A program made the position numbers and the translations under genes. 52,136 nucleotides of DNA from the NCBI RefSeq assembly GCF_009741925.1, contig NZ_WPCC01000023.1, positions 1-52,136 on the forward strand. The letters run 5' to 3'. The notes below the pieces were generated by a model. The model had not been told where the DNA came from and searched no databases. It saw nothing but the letters and a program-made list of their open reading frames with translations. The stretch is from Natronomonas sp. CBA1123. Lineage in GTDB: Archaea; Halobacteriota; Halobacteria; Halobacteriales; Haloarculaceae. This document shows positions 9,222-19,995 of this stretch, in pieces. The stretch's first letter is position 1; each line of letters opens with the position of its first letter.

Positions 9222-10073
9222 ATGCGCGTCGAGACGCTGGGAGACGGCGACCCCGAAGTTGCTATCGTCGGTGGAATACACGGCGACGAGCCGTGCGGCC
9301 CGAACGCCGTCGATGACCTTCTCGACGCCGACTTCGACATCCAGCGACCGGTGAAACTCATCGTCGCAAACGAAGAGGCGCTCGAAGAGGGCGTCCGCTA
9401 CCTCGAAGAGGACCTCAACCGCGCCTTCCCCGGCGACCCCGACGCCGACACCCACGAAGGGCGACTGGCACACGAACTGCTACGTGAGATTCGCGGCTGT
9501 GACATCCTCTCGCTGCACTCGACGCAATCGTACGCCGCCCCCTTCGCACTCGTCGACGAGATGGACGGCTACGCCCGGTCGGTGTGTCCGTACCTCTCCG
9601 TCGAGGCCGTCGTCGAGACCGCCGGCTACAGCACCGGCCGGCTCATCGCCTACCCGAACGTCGTCGAGTTAGAGTGTGGCATCCAGCGGTCGGCGGCCGC
9701 CACCGAGAACGCCAAACAACTCGCTCGGGAGTTCCTCGTCGCGACGGGCGTCCTCTCCGGCGAGACCGGTAGCGGTCGACACCATCCCCTCCCGGTGTTC
9801 AGACTGGAACGGCAGATTCCGAAACCCGTCGGCGAACGCTACGAGGTGTTCGTCGAGAACTTCGAGCGCGTCGCGGAGGACGAGGCAATCGCCGCCGTCG
9901 ACGGCGAGGAACTGTTCTCCGAGACGCCGTTTTACCCCATTCTCCTGTCGGCCTACGGCTACGAGAACGAGTTCGGCTACGCCGGCGACCTTATTGGCCG
10001 ACTCGACGGCGACGAACCCGCGGTCCCGGCCCGAGAGAGCGCTTCGGCCCGCGCCGACGGCCGGAATCGGTAG
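9222..10073 (+). CDS. Succinylglutamate desuccinylase/aspartoacylase-like zinc hydrolase
   Basis: A 283-residue M14-type amidohydrolase of the AstE/AspA superfamily. The zinc-binding His and Glu are in GGIHGDEPCG (residues about 17-26). DLNRAFPG (about 65-72) is the substrate-binding motif, and LSLHST (about 92-97) supplies the third zinc ligand. These enzymes remove an acyl group from N-acyl amino acids. A second, more distant member lies at 46018-47028. The substrate is not known. Confidence 0.87.
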   Translation: MRVETLGDGDPEVAIVGGIHGDEPCGPNAVDDLLDADFDIQRPVKLIVANEEALEEGVRYLEEDLNRAFPGDPDADTHEGRLAHELLREIRGCDILSLHSTQSYAAPFALVDEMDGYARSVCPYLSVEAVVETAGYSTGRLIAYPNVVELECGIQRSAAATENAKQLAREFLVATGVLSGETGSGRHHPLPVFRLERQIPKPVGERYEVFVENFERVAEDEAIAAVDGEELFSETPFYPILLSAYGYENEFGYAGDLIGRLDGDEPAVPARESASARADGRNR

Positions 10074-10084
10074 CCCGACCGGGC

Positions 10085-10531
10085 CTACTCCTCGTCGGCG
10101 GCGAACTCGACGAGCGTCAACTCCCGGTCGAGCATGCAGTAGTCGTGCGGGGGGTCGCCGACGACTTCGGTAATCTGGTACTCCTCGTCGAACTCGGCGC
10201 CGGCGGGTTCACAGAACTCGTGGCTCGGACACTCGGTGTACGGACAGGGGCCGGCGAGTTTGGCTTTGCTGCCGGCGTAGGCGGCGTTCGTTGGGACGTT
10301 TGCGAGGACGGGGGCGGGTTCGACTTCGACGGCGGTGACGCCAGTGTCGTGGACGGCACACTCAAGCGTCCCCGAATCCCGGACGCCGGTCACGCGGTAG
10401 CGGCGCCCCTCGGTGAGGTTGAGACACTGCTCGCGGTAGGGACAGCCCTCACAGGCCTCGGACTCGCCGCCGTAGACGAACTCGGTGCCCACCTCCGCGA
10501 GCCGTTCGCCGATGAGCGTGACCTTCGACAT
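10085..10531 (-). CDS. UPF0179 family cysteine-rich protein
   Basis: A 148-residue archaeal protein of unknown function. The N-terminus (MSKVTLIGERLAEVGTEFVY) is typical of UPF0179. It has two cysteine clusters: CEGCPYREQC at residues 27-36 and CPYTECPSHEFC at about 96-107, plus Cys58 and Cys132. This arrangement suggests an iron-sulfur cluster or zinc site; that is inference. It lies 41 nt downstream of the DUF5820 gene on the same strand, so co-transcription is possible. Confidence 0.88.
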   Translation of the reverse strand: MSKVTLIGERLAEVGTEFVYGGESEACEGCPYREQCLNLTEGRRYRVTGVRDSGTLECAVHDTGVTAVEVEPAPVLANVPTNAAYAGSKAKLAGPCPYTECPSHEFCEPAGAEFDEEYQITEVVGDPPHDYCMLDRELTLVEFAADEE

Positions 10532-10572
10532 GTGTCGTTCTTTCCCCGGTGACGTGTTAAGGCCGTCGGCAG

Positions 10573-10965
10573 CTAGAGTTCGCGTCCGGTCAACTCGTCG
10601 AGTTTCTCGAAGTACCGCTCCCGCGGCACCTGATACAGTCCCCGGTAGTCGATGTCGCCGTCGGCGAACCGATGGGTCAGGTCCACGGCGCCGTCCAGCG
10701 CCGCCGAGCGGGTGTCGTAGGCGTCGGGGTCGCGGTTCACCTCGGGTTCCAGATACAGCGTCACCATCCACGGCGCGTTCGGCGGGAGGTTGCGGTTGCC
10801 CTCCGGCCGGCGGTTCCGTCGACCGCGCGTGACGTAGACCGTCGGCAGACACGCGGCGGGGAACTCGCTGCCGTTGAACACGTCGGGGCGGTAGGCGAGG
10901 ATGGCCCGAGTGTCTTCGGCGTTCCACACCTGCCAACCGTCGCCGAGTGCCGCCTCCTCGAACAT
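10573..10965 (-). CDS. DUF5820 family haloarchaeal protein
   Basis: A 130-residue soluble protein with aromatic-rich segments (GWQVWNAEDTRAILAYRPDVF; APWMVTLYLEPEVNRDPDAY). I recognise it as the haloarchaeal DUF5820 family. No catalytic motif or membrane segment is visible, and function is unknown. A palindromic TATA element, GGTTTATAAACC at 11001-11012, lies about 36-47 nt upstream, allowing a leader of roughly 10-15 nt. Confidence 0.8.
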   Translation of the reverse strand: MFEEAALGDGWQVWNAEDTRAILAYRPDVFNGSEFPAACLPTVYVTRGRRNRRPEGNRNLPPNAPWMVTLYLEPEVNRDPDAYDTRSAALDGAVDLTHRFADGDIDYRGLYQVPRERYFEKLDELTGREL

Positions 10966-11322
10966 AGGCTGGCTTCGAACTCGGCCCCTATCAGCCCCTC
11001 GGTTTATAAACCACGTCGGTCACTCGTCTGACGGACGGAAAACCGAAGACGATTAATCCGGCGTCTGTTGCTGGTTTTGCGTCATCGACTCGGCCGTGGT
11101 GCGTGTCAACTCCAGACAAGATTTATGTAGCAGCAGCACTCATATATAAGATAGTATCGGTGGCGTCGTCGCCACGTGCCGTCCCCGACCGTGTCGTTGT
11201 GCTCCGAGGCCGCCGGCCGGAATCGGGTCGTGGTATGTGGTGACGTACCGAGCCATCGAGACGACGGCCAGACGGCCAGCCCGGCCCCGCCGGGTGGGAT
11301 GCGTGAGCGTCCCCGTGATAGA
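10966..11322. other. Intergenic region before the prkA operon (357 nt)
   Basis: No convincing gene is seen in this divergent intergenic region. It holds the palindromic GGTTTATAAACC (11001-11012), probably the TATA box of the DUF5820 gene, and CATATATAAG at about 11141-11150, the likely TATA box of the prkA operon. From that box the transcript would start near 11170-11176, about 150 nt before the preferred prkA start. So either the operon has a long leader or translation begins at the in-frame ATG at 11176. Confidence 0.6.
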
Positions 11323-13398
11323 ATGAGCGATATGGAAACACTCGAGGAACTCAGCAAGGAGTACAGAAGCTCGATTCCGTCGGACCTCCGCGAGACGCGG
11401 TCGTTCGACTGGTATCTCGAAGAACTGTACGACAGCCCGAAAATCGCCCGCAACGCCCACCAACGCGTCGCGGACATGTTCGACTACTACGGCACGTCGT
11501 ACGACGAGGACGCCGGCGTCGTCGAGTACGAGCTCGCCTCCGAGGACCCACTCGGAAACGGCGAGAACACGTTTTACGGCCGCGTCATCCACGAGGCTAT
11601 CCACGAGTTCGTCAACAAGGTGAAATCGGGCGCCCGCGGGCTCGGCCCGGAGAAACGCATCAAACTGCTGCTCGGCCCCGTCGGCTCGGGGAAGTCGGAC
11701 TTCGACCGACAGGTCCGACGGTACTACGAGGACTACACCACCCGTGACGAGGGGCGGATGTACACCTTCCGCTGGACCGGCCTCTGTGACGTACTCAGGG
11801 ACCAAGACCCCGCCGACGACGTGGTCCGCTCGCCGATGAACCAGGACCCGGTCGTGTTGCTCCCGCTTGAGCAGCGCGAGGGCGTCATCGAGGACGTAAA
11901 CGAGCGCCTCGATGCACCGTACACCATCCGAAACGAGCAGGCGCTGGACCCGGCGAGCGAGTTCTACCTGGACAAACTGCTGGAGTACTACGACGACGAC
12001 CTCCAGTCGGTACTGGAGAACCACATCGAAATCGTCCGCCTCATCGCCGACGAGAACAAACGGCAGGGCATCGAGACGTTCGAACCGAAGGACAAGAAGA
12101 ACCAGGACGAAACCGAGTTGACCGGCGACGTGAACTACTCGAAAATCGCCGTCTACGGCGAGAGCGACCCCCGTGCCTTCGACTACTCGGGGGCGTTCTG
12201 TAACGCCAACCGCGGCATCTTCTCCGGGGAGGAGTTGCTCAAACTCCAGCGGGAGTTCCTCTACGACTTCCTGCACGCCACGCAGGAACAGACCATCAAG
12301 CCGAAGAACAACCCCCGAATCGACATCGACCAGGTCATCGTCGGTCGGACGAACATGCCCGAGTACCGCGACAAGAAGGGCGACGAGAAGATGGAGGCGT
12401 TCAACGACCGGACGAAGCGCATCGACTTCCCCTACGTCCTCCAGTACGAGGAGGAGGCGAAAATCTACCGCAAGATGCTGAAGAACGCCGACGTGCCCGA
12501 CATGCACGTCGAGCCACACACCCTGGAGATGGCGGGGCTGTTTGGCGTCCTCACCCGCATCGAGGAACCCGACGGCGGCAACGTCTCGGTCGTCCAGAAG
12601 GCCAAAGCCTACAACGGCGAAATCGACGAGGGCGACGACATCGACGTGAAGAAACTCCGCGACGAGGCGAGCGACACCGCCGACATCGGCGAGGGGATGG
12701 ACGGTGTCTCGCCGCGGTTCATCGGTGACGAAATCGCCGAGGCGCTGATGGATTCGATGCACCGAAATCGGATGTTCCTCTCGCCGCTGACGACGTTCAA
12801 CCACCTCGAGGAGAACCTCGAAAACCACGGCTCCATCCCCCAGGAGAACTTCGAGCGGTACTACCGCTATCTCGAACTGGTGCGCGAGGAGTACAAGGAA
12901 CGCGCCATCGAGGACGTCCGACACGCCCTGGCCTACGACCTCGACGAAATCCAGCGGCAGGGCGAGAAGTACATGGACCACGTGATGGCCTACATCGACG
13001 ACGACACCGTCGAGGACGAAATCACGGGCCGCGAGCAGGAACCCGACGAGAAGTTCCTGCGAGACGTCGAGGAAAAACTCAACGTCCCCGAGGACCGCAA
13101 GGACGACTTCCGACAGGAAGTCTCCAACTGGGTCTCCCGACGGGCCCGTGAGGGCGACACGTTCAACCCGCAGGACAACGACCGCCTCCGCCGTGCGCTG
13201 GAGCGCAAGCTCTGGGAGGACAAGAAACACAACATCAACTTCTCGGCGCTGGTCTCCAGCGGCGACTTAGACGACGAGGAGCGCAACGCCTGGGTCGACG
13301 CCCTCGAAGAACAGGGGTACAGCACCGAGGGCGCAAAGGAAGTCCTCGAGTTCGCCGGCGCGGAGGTGGCCAAAGCCGAGATGGAAGGGGAGGAATGA
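11323..13398 (+). CDS. prkA: PrkA-type serine protein kinase, first copy
   Basis: A 691-residue AAA+/kinase protein of the PrkA (YeaG) family. The P-loop GPVGSGKS is at about residues 118-125, and the C-terminal region holds the kinase-like PrkA domain. The bacterial homologue YeaG acts with YeaH in stationary-phase and nitrogen-stress responses; the haloarchaeal targets are unknown. It is the first gene of a four-gene operon and overlaps the next gene by 4 nt (ATGA). Start choice: ATG 11323 begins the conserved part, while in-frame ATGs at 11176 and 11299 would add a Pro/Ser/Gly-rich extension. The strong TATA box about 29 nt before 11176 leaves the longer form possible. Confidence 0.92.
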   Translation: MSDMETLEELSKEYRSSIPSDLRETRSFDWYLEELYDSPKIARNAHQRVADMFDYYGTSYDEDAGVVEYELASEDPLGNGENTFYGRVIHEAIHEFVNKVKSGARGLGPEKRIKLLLGPVGSGKSDFDRQVRRYYEDYTTRDEGRMYTFRWTGLCDVLRDQDPADDVVRSPMNQDPVVLLPLEQREGVIEDVNERLDAPYTIRNEQALDPASEFYLDKLLEYYDDDLQSVLENHIEIVRLIADENKRQGIETFEPKDKKNQDETELTGDVNYSKIAVYGESDPRAFDYSGAFCNANRGIFSGEELLKLQREFLYDFLHATQEQTIKPKNNPRIDIDQVIVGRTNMPEYRDKKGDEKMEAFNDRTKRIDFPYVLQYEEEAKIYRKMLKNADVPDMHVEPHTLEMAGLFGVLTRIEEPDGGNVSVVQKAKAYNGEIDEGDDIDVKKLRDEASDTADIGEGMDGVSPRFIGDEIAEALMDSMHRNRMFLSPLTTFNHLEENLENHGSIPQENFERYYRYLELVREEYKERAIEDVRHALAYDLDEIQRQGEKYMDHVMAYIDDDTVEDEITGREQEPDEKFLRDVEEKLNVPEDRKDDFRQEVSNWVSRRAREGDTFNPQDNDRLRRALERKLWEDKKHNINFSALVSSGDLDDEERNAWVDALEEQGYSTEGAKEVLEFAGAEVAKAEMEGEE

Positions 13399-15671
13399 CC
13401 GGACAGGAGTACATCGACCGCGCCGACGACGCCCTCCGGGAGACGTACGAACCGCCGATGTCGCTTTCGGAGTACGTCGAGACGGTTTTCGAGAATCCAC
13501 GGACGGCGGCCCACGCCTCGAAGTACCTGCTCGAAGCCATCGAGGCCGCCGGTACCCGGACCGTCGTCGAGGAGGGCGAGCGCAAGGAGCGGTATCGCTT
13601 CTTCGACGACCCACACAACGACGGCGAACACGCCATCCTCGGCAACACCGAGGTGCTGAACGCCTTCGTCGACGACCTTCGCTCCATCGCGGCCCGTCGC
13701 GGCAAAGACGAGAAGATACTGTGGCTCGACGGCCCGACGGCGACCGGCAAGTCCGAACTCAAACGCTGTCTCGTCAACGGACTTCGGGAGTACTCCAAGA
13801 CCGAAGCCGGCCGGCGCTACACCGTCGAGTGGAACGTCTCCGGGGCCGACAGTTCCCCGGGGATGACCTACGGCGACACGCCCGCGCCCGACGAGGACGA
13901 CTGGTACCCCTCGCCCGTGCAGGCCCACCCGCTGTCGGTGTTTCCCGAGTCCGTGCGGGAGGAACTGCTCGCCGACCTCAACGACGCCCTCGATGACCAC
14001 ATCCCCGTCCACCTCGACGCCCGCTTGGACCCCTTCAGTCGGGAGGCCTACGACCACCTCGAAGAGCAGTACCGCCGACAGGACACTGAGGACCTGTTCT
14101 CGGCGGTGACCGACGAGAATCACCTCCGGGTGAAGAACTTCGTCGTCGACGTGGGACAGGGCATCGGCGTCCTCCACAGCGAGGACGACGGCACCCCGAA
14201 GGAACGTCTCGTCGGGTCGTGGATGGCCGGCATGCTCCAGCGACTCGACTCACGCGGCCGGAAGAACCCGCAGGCGTTCAGTTACGACGGCGTCCTCTCA
14301 CAGGGCAACGGCCTGCTGACCATCGTCGAGGACGCCGCCCAGCACGCCGACCTGTTGCAGAAACTGCTGAACGTCCCCGACGAGGGAACGGTAAAACTCG
14401 ACAAGGGAATCGGGATGGACATCGACACCCAGATGATTATCATCTCGAATCCGGACCTCGAGGCGCAGTTGAACCAACACGCCGAACGCGAGGGACAGGA
14501 CCCGCTGAAGGCGCTGAAGCGCCGTCTCGACAAACACGAGTTCGGCTACCTGACGAACCTCTCGCTGGAGGCCGAACTCCTCCAGCGGGAGTTGACCAAC
14601 GAGACCGACATCTGGGAAGCCGACAGCTACGAGGGGCTGGAAGAGCGGATTCGCCAGCCCGTCACGATTTCGGTGCGGAACAGCGCCGGCGAGGTGCGGG
14701 AGCGCGAACTCGCACCGCACGCAATCGAGGCCGCGGCGCTGTATGCGGTCGTCTCGCGGCTGGACGCCGAATCGCTGCCACCCGGCCTGGATTTGGTCGA
14801 CAAGGCACTCGTCTACGACCGTGGCTACCTCCAGGACGGCGACGAGCGGCGATACAAGGAGGACTTCGATTTCGGCACCCCCGACGACGGCGACGGCGGC
14901 ATCCCGGTGACCTACACCCGCGACATCGTCGCGGATTTGCTGTACGAGGACACCGAGCGCTTCCACGCCGAGTTGCCGGTCGAGGACGTCATCATGCCGC
15001 GTGACGTGTTGAACGCGATGGCGGGGCGCTTCGAGGACGCCCCCGTCTTCTCGAGCAGCGAGCGCACGGAGTACGAGAACCGCCTCGTCCCGGTCAAGAA
15101 CCACGTCTTCGGCCGGCAGGAACAGGACATCATCGACGCCATCATGCGCGAGAAGCGTGTCGACGAGGCGACCGTCGAGGAGTACATCGAACACGTCTAC
15201 GCGTGGGTCGAGGGCGAACAGATAGAGAACGACCGCGGGGAACTCGAGGAGCCGGACCCGCTGAAGATGAAAGTGTTCGAAATCGAGCACCTCGGTCGTT
15301 TCGAGGAGGCGGATTACGACGGTGCCGAACCGACCGAGGGCGTCGAACGGTTCCGCGCCGAGAAGATAATCACGGCGTTGAACCGCCACGCGTGGCGGAA
15401 CCGCGACGACGAGTTCCGCGTCTCCGACGTAGACCCCCGAGAGATTCCGGTCATCGAGACGGTGTTGGGGAGCCACGACTGGGACGACGTTCGCCGCGCC
15501 CACGAGGACCTCGACCCCAACCAGTGGGACGACCCGCCGTCGGGGACCGATACCGAGGCAATCAAAGAAGAGACGATTCGGAACCTCCAGGAGATGTTCG
15601 GCTACTCGGCGGCCTCCGCGGAGTTGACCAGCCGACACGTCATGGGACAGGTGAGTTACCGATGGGACTGA
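13395..15671 (+). CDS. prkA: PrkA-type serine protein kinase, second copy
   Basis: A 758-residue paralogue of the preceding kinase. The P-loop-like DGPTATGKS lies at about residues 112-120. It has the same overall architecture but low identity to the first copy, so the duplication is old. It overlaps the upstream gene by ATGA (13395-13398) and the downstream yeaH-like gene by 10 nt, so translation is probably coupled. Tandem prkA genes followed by yeaH and spoVR are a recurrent haloarchaeal arrangement. The two kinases may form a hetero-oligomer, which is inference. Confidence 0.92.
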   Translation: MTGQEYIDRADDALRETYEPPMSLSEYVETVFENPRTAAHASKYLLEAIEAAGTRTVVEEGERKERYRFFDDPHNDGEHAILGNTEVLNAFVDDLRSIAARRGKDEKILWLDGPTATGKSELKRCLVNGLREYSKTEAGRRYTVEWNVSGADSSPGMTYGDTPAPDEDDWYPSPVQAHPLSVFPESVREELLADLNDALDDHIPVHLDARLDPFSREAYDHLEEQYRRQDTEDLFSAVTDENHLRVKNFVVDVGQGIGVLHSEDDGTPKERLVGSWMAGMLQRLDSRGRKNPQAFSYDGVLSQGNGLLTIVEDAAQHADLLQKLLNVPDEGTVKLDKGIGMDIDTQMIIISNPDLEAQLNQHAEREGQDPLKALKRRLDKHEFGYLTNLSLEAELLQRELTNETDIWEADSYEGLEERIRQPVTISVRNSAGEVRERELAPHAIEAAALYAVVSRLDAESLPPGLDLVDKALVYDRGYLQDGDERRYKEDFDFGTPDDGDGGIPVTYTRDIVADLLYEDTERFHAELPVEDVIMPRDVLNAMAGRFEDAPVFSSSERTEYENRLVPVKNHVFGRQEQDIIDAIMREKRVDEATVEEYIEHVYAWVEGEQIENDRGELEEPDPLKMKVFEIEHLGRFEEADYDGAEPTEGVERFRAEKIITALNRHAWRNRDDEFRVSDVDPREIPVIETVLGSHDWDDVRRAHEDLDPNQWDDPPSGTDTEAIKEETIRNLQEMFGYSAASAELTSRHVMGQVSYRWD

Positions 15672-16990
15672 GAGACGACCTCGACCGCTTCCGTGAGGTC
15701 GGCGAGGCCAAGCGACAGGACCTCTCGGAGTTCATCCAGTACGGCGATTTGGGTCAATCGCGGCCCGACGAGGTGAAGATACCCATCAAAATCGTCGACC
15801 TGCCGGAGTTCGTCTACGACCCCCGCGACCAGGGCGGCGTCGGCAAGGGACAGGGCGGAACGCCCGACGTGGGCGACCCAGTCGGCCAACCCGAACCACA
15901 ACCCGGAGACGGCGACGACGATGGCGACGGCGACGAACCCGGCGAGGAGGGCGGCGAACACGAGTACTACGAGATGGACCCAGAAGAGTTCGCCCAGGAA
16001 CTCGACGAGGAACTCGGCTTGGACCTCGAACCGAAGGGCAAGAAGGTCATCGAGGAGAAGGAGGGCGACTTCACGGACATGACTCGGACGGGTCCCGCCT
16101 CGACACTGGACTTCGAGCGACTGTTCAAGGAGGGGTTGAAGCGAAAACTCGCGATGGACTTCGACGGCGAGTACGTCGAGGAAGCCCTGCGCGTCGACGG
16201 GTGGGGGCCGGCGAAGGTCTTCGAGTGGGCCAGAGCGAACCACATCCCCGTCTCGCGGCCGTGGATAGCCGACGCCTACGAGTCGATTCCGGCCGACGAG
16301 CGGGACCGCTGGTCGTCCATCGAGGAGATGGAAGAACACGTCGACAAGGAGTCGACGGCCGCCCGCATCCGCCGAGAGGGCGTCGACGAAATCCCGTTCC
16401 GTCGCGAGGACGAACGCTACCGCTACCCCGAAATCATCGAGGAGCGCGAGAAGAACGTCGTCGTCGTGAACATCCGCGACGTGTCGGGGTCGATGCGCCA
16501 GTCGAAGCGTGAACTCGTCGAGCGGACGTTCACGCCGCTGGACTGGTATCTGACTGGCAAGTACGACAACGCCGAGTTCGTCTACATCGCCCACGACGCC
16601 GACGCCTGGGAGGTCGAACGCGAGGAGTTCTTCGGCATCCGGTCGGGCGGCGGTACCCGCATCTCCAGCGCCTACGAGTTGGCCGCGGCGGTCCTCGAAG
16701 AGCGGTACCCCTGGAGCGAGTGGAACCGCTACGTCTTCGCCGCCGGCGACTCGGAGAACTCCTCGAACGACACCGAACAGAACGTGATTCCACTGATGGA
16801 GGAGATTCCGGCGAACCTCCACGCCTACGTCGAAACCCAGCCCTCGGGCAACGCCATCAACGCGACCCACGCCCAAGAGGTCGAAAGTCACTTCGAGGGC
16901 TCTGACAACGTCGCCGTCGCCTACGTCCAGAGCCCCGACGACGTGGTCGACGCCATCTACACCATCCTCAGCACGGAGGCAAACGAATGA
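15662..16990 (+). CDS. YeaH/YhbH (UPF0229, DUF444) protein
   Basis: A 442-residue member of the YeaH/YhbH family, the usual partner of PrkA kinases. Residues about 55-100 form a Gly/Asp/Pro-rich linker, followed by an acidic segment. A von Willebrand A-like domain starts near residue 270, with the metal-site motif DVSGSMRQS (DxSxS). The later sequence [13 protein letters not shown] is also typical. The ATG at 15662 lies inside the end of prkA2 (10-nt overlap); longer in-frame readings upstream are only a shadow of that gene. The stop overlaps the spoVR start by 4 nt. Confidence 0.92.
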   Translation: MGLRDDLDRFREVGEAKRQDLSEFIQYGDLGQSRPDEVKIPIKIVDLPEFVYDPRDQGGVGKGQGGTPDVGDPVGQPEPQPGDGDDDGDGDEPGEEGGEHEYYEMDPEEFAQELDEELGLDLEPKGKKVIEEKEGDFTDMTRTGPASTLDFERLFKEGLKRKLAMDFDGEYVEEALRVDGWGPAKVFEWARANHIPVSRPWIADAYESIPADERDRWSSIEEMEEHVDKESTAARIRREGVDEIPFRREDERYRYPEIIEEREKNVVVVNIRDVSGSMRQSKRELVERTFTPLDWYLTGKYDNAEFVYIAHDADAWEVEREEFFGIRSGGGTRISSAYELAAAVLEERYPWSEWNRYVFAAGDSENSSNDTEQNVIPLMEEIPANLHAYVETQPSGNAINATHAQEVESHFEGSDNVAVAYVQSPDDVVDAIYTILSTEANE

Positions 16991-18972
16991 GTACCGACGA
17001 CCGACTCGAAAAGCAGCGTATAGCCGAGGACCTCGAAGAGCCGGCCCGCGAGGCCAACCGCCTCGCGCGGAAACTCGGACTCGACCCCTTCGACGTGAAC
17101 TACTGGGTCGTCGACTACGACGAGATGAACGAACTCATCGCCTACGGCGGCTTCCAGTCGCGGTACCCCCACTGGCGGTGGGGGATGGGCTACGACCGCC
17201 AGCGGAAACAGCGGCAGTTCCTCGGCGGGAAGGCCTTCGAAATCGTCAACAACGACGACCCCTCGAACGCCTTCCTGCAGGAATCCAACGAGATGGCCGA
17301 CCAGAAGGCCGTCATCACCCACGTCGAGGCCCACGCGGACTTCTTCAAGAACAACGAGTGGTTCCGGCTGTTCGGCACGTCGCCGGACGCCGCGGCGATG
17401 CTCGAACGGCACGGCGAAGCCGTCGCCGAGTACATGGAAGACCCCGACATCTCCCGGGAGGCGGTCGAGGAGTGGATAGACCACGTCCTCTGTCTGGAGG
17501 ACAACATCGACCAACACCGGGCGTTCACGACGGCCGAGGGGTGGACCGAAGACGGCGAGATGCCCGAGGACCTCGCGGAGAACCTCGACGAACTCGACCT
17601 CTCCGAAGAAGTCCGTAAACAGGTGTTCTCCGAGGAGTGGCTCGACGCGATGGCCGACGACGGCGACGGCCCGACGTTCCCCGCCGAACCCGAAAAGGAC
17701 ATCCTCGCGTTCCTCCGGGCCCACGGGAAGGCCTACGACGACGACGCCGAGAAGGCCACCGACTACGAGGAGTGGCAACGGGAAATCCTCGAACTCCTTC
17801 GGAAGGAGGCGTACTACTTCGCCCCCCAGAAGATGACGAAGGTCATGAACGAGGGATGGGCCTCCTACTGGGAGTCGAAAATGATGGCCGGGGAACGCTT
17901 CGCCGACCCCGACGAGTTCGTCTCCTATGCCGACCACATGGCGCAGGTGTTGGGCTCGCCGGGGCTGAACCCCTACAAACTCGGCTTGGAGCTGTGGCAG
18001 TACATCGAGAACCGTCGAAACCGACGTGAGGTCGTCGAACACCTGCTGCGCGTCGAGGGCGTGACCTGGCGGAACTTCTCCGACACCGTCGACCTCGATT
18101 CGGTTCTCGAATCACTGGAACCGGACCCACTTGTCGCCGACCCGGTCGCACACCTCGATTCCCTCGACGCCGAGGACCCACGCATCGACGCCGACGCGCT
18201 CGAAGCAGCGAGAGCGGGCGATATCGACGCCGAGACGTACCCGTGGAAACTGCTCACCTACGAGGGATTGGCCGAACGTCACTACTCGCTCGTCCGCCCG
18301 CAGAGTCGCGGGTTCCTCAAGCGGACTTCCCAGGAGGAACTGGAACGCACCTCGCGGTACCTCTTCGACACCGAACGGTACGCCACGGTCGAGGAAGCCG
18401 TCGAAGCAGTCGACCGCGCCGCCGGCTGGGACCGGATGCGGGAGGTCCGGGAGAGTCACAACGACGTGACCTTCCTCGACGAGTTCCTCACCGACGAGTT
18501 CGTCGACGACAACGACTACTTCACCTACGAGTACACCCACACGACGCGGGACTTCCGTGTGACCTCGACTGACGCCGAGGACGTGAAAAAGAAGCTCATG
18601 CTGCAGTTCACGAACTTCGGGAAACCGACCATTGCGGTCCACGACGGGAACTACCGGAACCGCAACGAACTGCTCCTCGCCCACCACTACAACGGCGTCG
18701 GACTGGAGTTGACCGAGGCCAAACAGACGCTCGAGCGCGTCTTCGAGTTGTGGGGGCGGCCCGTCGCGCTGAAGACCATCGTGAAGGAAATCGACGAACA
18801 CGACATCGAGGTCGCCCGGCGCCGGGACCGCGAACCCGAACCGACAGAGCGGGGGAAACTCATCCGCTTCGACGGCGAATCCTTCGAGGAGGAAGAGTTA
18901 GACGACGAGGAGGTGGCCGACATCAGGGCGACCGAAGTGGACTACAACACCAAACCCGACGAGTGGCTCTAG
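16987..18972 (+). CDS. SpoVR family protein
   Basis: A 661-residue homologue of Bacillus SpoVR and E. coli YcgB, which typically go with PrkA and YeaH. The N-terminal domain contains conserved aromatic/His segments ([46 protein letters not shown]), and [18 protein letters not shown] lies near residue 285. The biochemical role is unknown; co-occurrence with the kinase module implies a stress or starvation function. It is the last gene of the operon. Confidence 0.93.
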   Translation: MSTDDRLEKQRIAEDLEEPAREANRLARKLGLDPFDVNYWVVDYDEMNELIAYGGFQSRYPHWRWGMGYDRQRKQRQFLGGKAFEIVNNDDPSNAFLQESNEMADQKAVITHVEAHADFFKNNEWFRLFGTSPDAAAMLERHGEAVAEYMEDPDISREAVEEWIDHVLCLEDNIDQHRAFTTAEGWTEDGEMPEDLAENLDELDLSEEVRKQVFSEEWLDAMADDGDGPTFPAEPEKDILAFLRAHGKAYDDDAEKATDYEEWQREILELLRKEAYYFAPQKMTKVMNEGWASYWESKMMAGERFADPDEFVSYADHMAQVLGSPGLNPYKLGLELWQYIENRRNRREVVEHLLRVEGVTWRNFSDTVDLDSVLESLEPDPLVADPVAHLDSLDAEDPRIDADALEAARAGDIDAETYPWKLLTYEGLAERHYSLVRPQSRGFLKRTSQEELERTSRYLFDTERYATVEEAVEAVDRAAGWDRMREVRESHNDVTFLDEFLTDEFVDDNDYFTYEYTHTTRDFRVTSTDAEDVKKKLMLQFTNFGKPTIAVHDGNYRNRNELLLAHHYNGVGLELTEAKQTLERVFELWGRPVALKTIVKEIDEHDIEVARRRDREPEPTERGKLIRFDGESFEEEELDDEEVADIRATEVDYNTKPDEWL

Positions 18973-19017
18973 GCGGAGAGGAGGTAGCTTCTTATTACCG
19001 CGTTCGTTACTCGAACT

Positions 19018-19567
19018 GTGTCAGAGAGCGCTGGGTCCGCCTCGGCGAACGGGGCGCTGGAAGAGGGGGAAATCCACGACGTTCTGCGGAACGGTCGTCG
19101 TCGGCTCGCCATCCGGTCGCTCCGGGAGGGCGAGGGGGAGATGAACGTCCGCGAACTCTCCGAGGAGGTCGCGGCTCGCGAGACGGGTGAGGACCCGCCG
19201 CCGCGGGACAAACGCCAGTCCGTCTACGTCTCGCTGCATCAGACGCACCTCCCGAAACTCGACGACCTCGGTATCGTCGACTACGACAACGACAGCAAGC
19301 GCGTGGCTCTGCGGGACCGCGTCCGCGAAATCGAGGTGTACATGGAGGTCGTTCCGCAGTACGGCCTGTCGTGGGGGGGAGTTCTACTTCGGACTCGGAT
19401 TGCTCGGCCTGCTCACCACGATTGCGGTTCTCGTCGGCGTCCCGGCCATCTCGGAAGTCGGGATGACCGTGGTTTCCGGCGTCTTCTTCGTCGGGTTGAT
19501 GGCGGCCTCGGCGTATCACGTGTACAGTCAGCAGGACCGCGTCATCTTCCAGCGACTCCGAGGATGA
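19018..19567 (+). CDS. DUF7344 HTH/membrane protein, frameshifted in a G7 run
   Basis: The N-terminal part (GTG start) is a winged-helix-like DUF7344 domain (IHDVLRNGRRRLAIRSL; VSLHQTHLPKLDDLGIVDYD). Two transmembrane helices follow, ending QQDRVIFQRLRG, but they lie in another frame. The switch is at the G7 run 19373-19379. With six Gs the reading is LSWGEFYFGLGLLGLL and the protein ends at 19567. As given, the frame instead continues through the next gene. A TATA-like CTTATTACC at about 18990-18998 is 25 nt before the GTG. The stop overlaps the next ATG (ATGA). Probably a membrane-tethered regulator; the frameshift is most likely a sequence error. Confidence 0.8.
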
Positions 19568-19944
19568 CGACGTTCACCGTCGACACCGACCGTCGCCTTC
19601 ATGTCCTCGACATTACGGACCGCGTCGAGGCCGCCGTCCCCGAGGACGCCAACGGTACGGTGACCGTGTTCGTCCGACATACGACCGCCGGCATTGCCGT
19701 CAACGAGGCCGAATCGAGACTGCTGGGTGATTTCGAGGCGTTCCTCGCCGACGCCGTCGACGACGACGGCTGGGACCACGACCAACTGGACGGCAACGCC
19801 GATTCACACCTCCGGGCGCTTCTGGTCGGCGCCTCCGAGACCCTCCCGGTCAGCGACGGCACGCTGGACCTCGGGACGTGGCAGTCGGTGTTGCTCGTCG
19901 AGTGTGACGGCCCGCGCTCGCGAACGGTCGACGTCCGAGTGTGA
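19564..19944 (+). CDS. YjbQ/UPF0047 family protein (secondary thiamine-phosphate synthase type)
   Basis: A 126-residue YjbQ-family protein. The conserved segments GTVTVFVRHTTAGIAVNEAE, LDGNADSHLRALLVGAS and GTWQSVLLVECDGPRSRTV are present, with the His residues that form the family's putative metal/active site. Some homologues have a weak thiamine-phosphate synthase activity, but the main role is unclear. The ATG overlaps the corrected stop of the DUF7344 gene by 4 nt, so the two are probably coupled. Because of the G7 frameshift the given sequence reads as one 308-residue fusion, which I do not believe. Confidence 0.88.
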   Translation: MTTFTVDTDRRLHVLDITDRVEAAVPEDANGTVTVFVRHTTAGIAVNEAESRLLGDFEAFLADAVDDDGWDHDQLDGNADSHLRALLVGASETLPVSDGTLDLGTWQSVLLVECDGPRSRTVDVRV

Positions 19945-19995
19945 GCGGGTTTCCGGCTTCCGCCGACTTTTGCGCCGAGACGTCCAATGGTGGGT

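Noticed and set aside
11140-13230. A long minus-strand open frame opposite prkA1
   Set aside because: Its sequence is Val/Asp/Leu-rich shadow coding typical of the antisense of acidic proteins. The plus strand holds a recognised kinase in a tight operon.
15203-15661. An upstream extension of the yeaH-like gene
   Set aside because: It reads the third frame of prkA2 and is Arg/Gly-rich. The conserved protein starts at 15662.
19018-19944. A natural DUF7344-YjbQ fusion protein
   Set aside because: The middle segment is Arg-rich out-of-frame sequence. Removing one G from the G7 run yields two normal proteins with an ATGA overlap.
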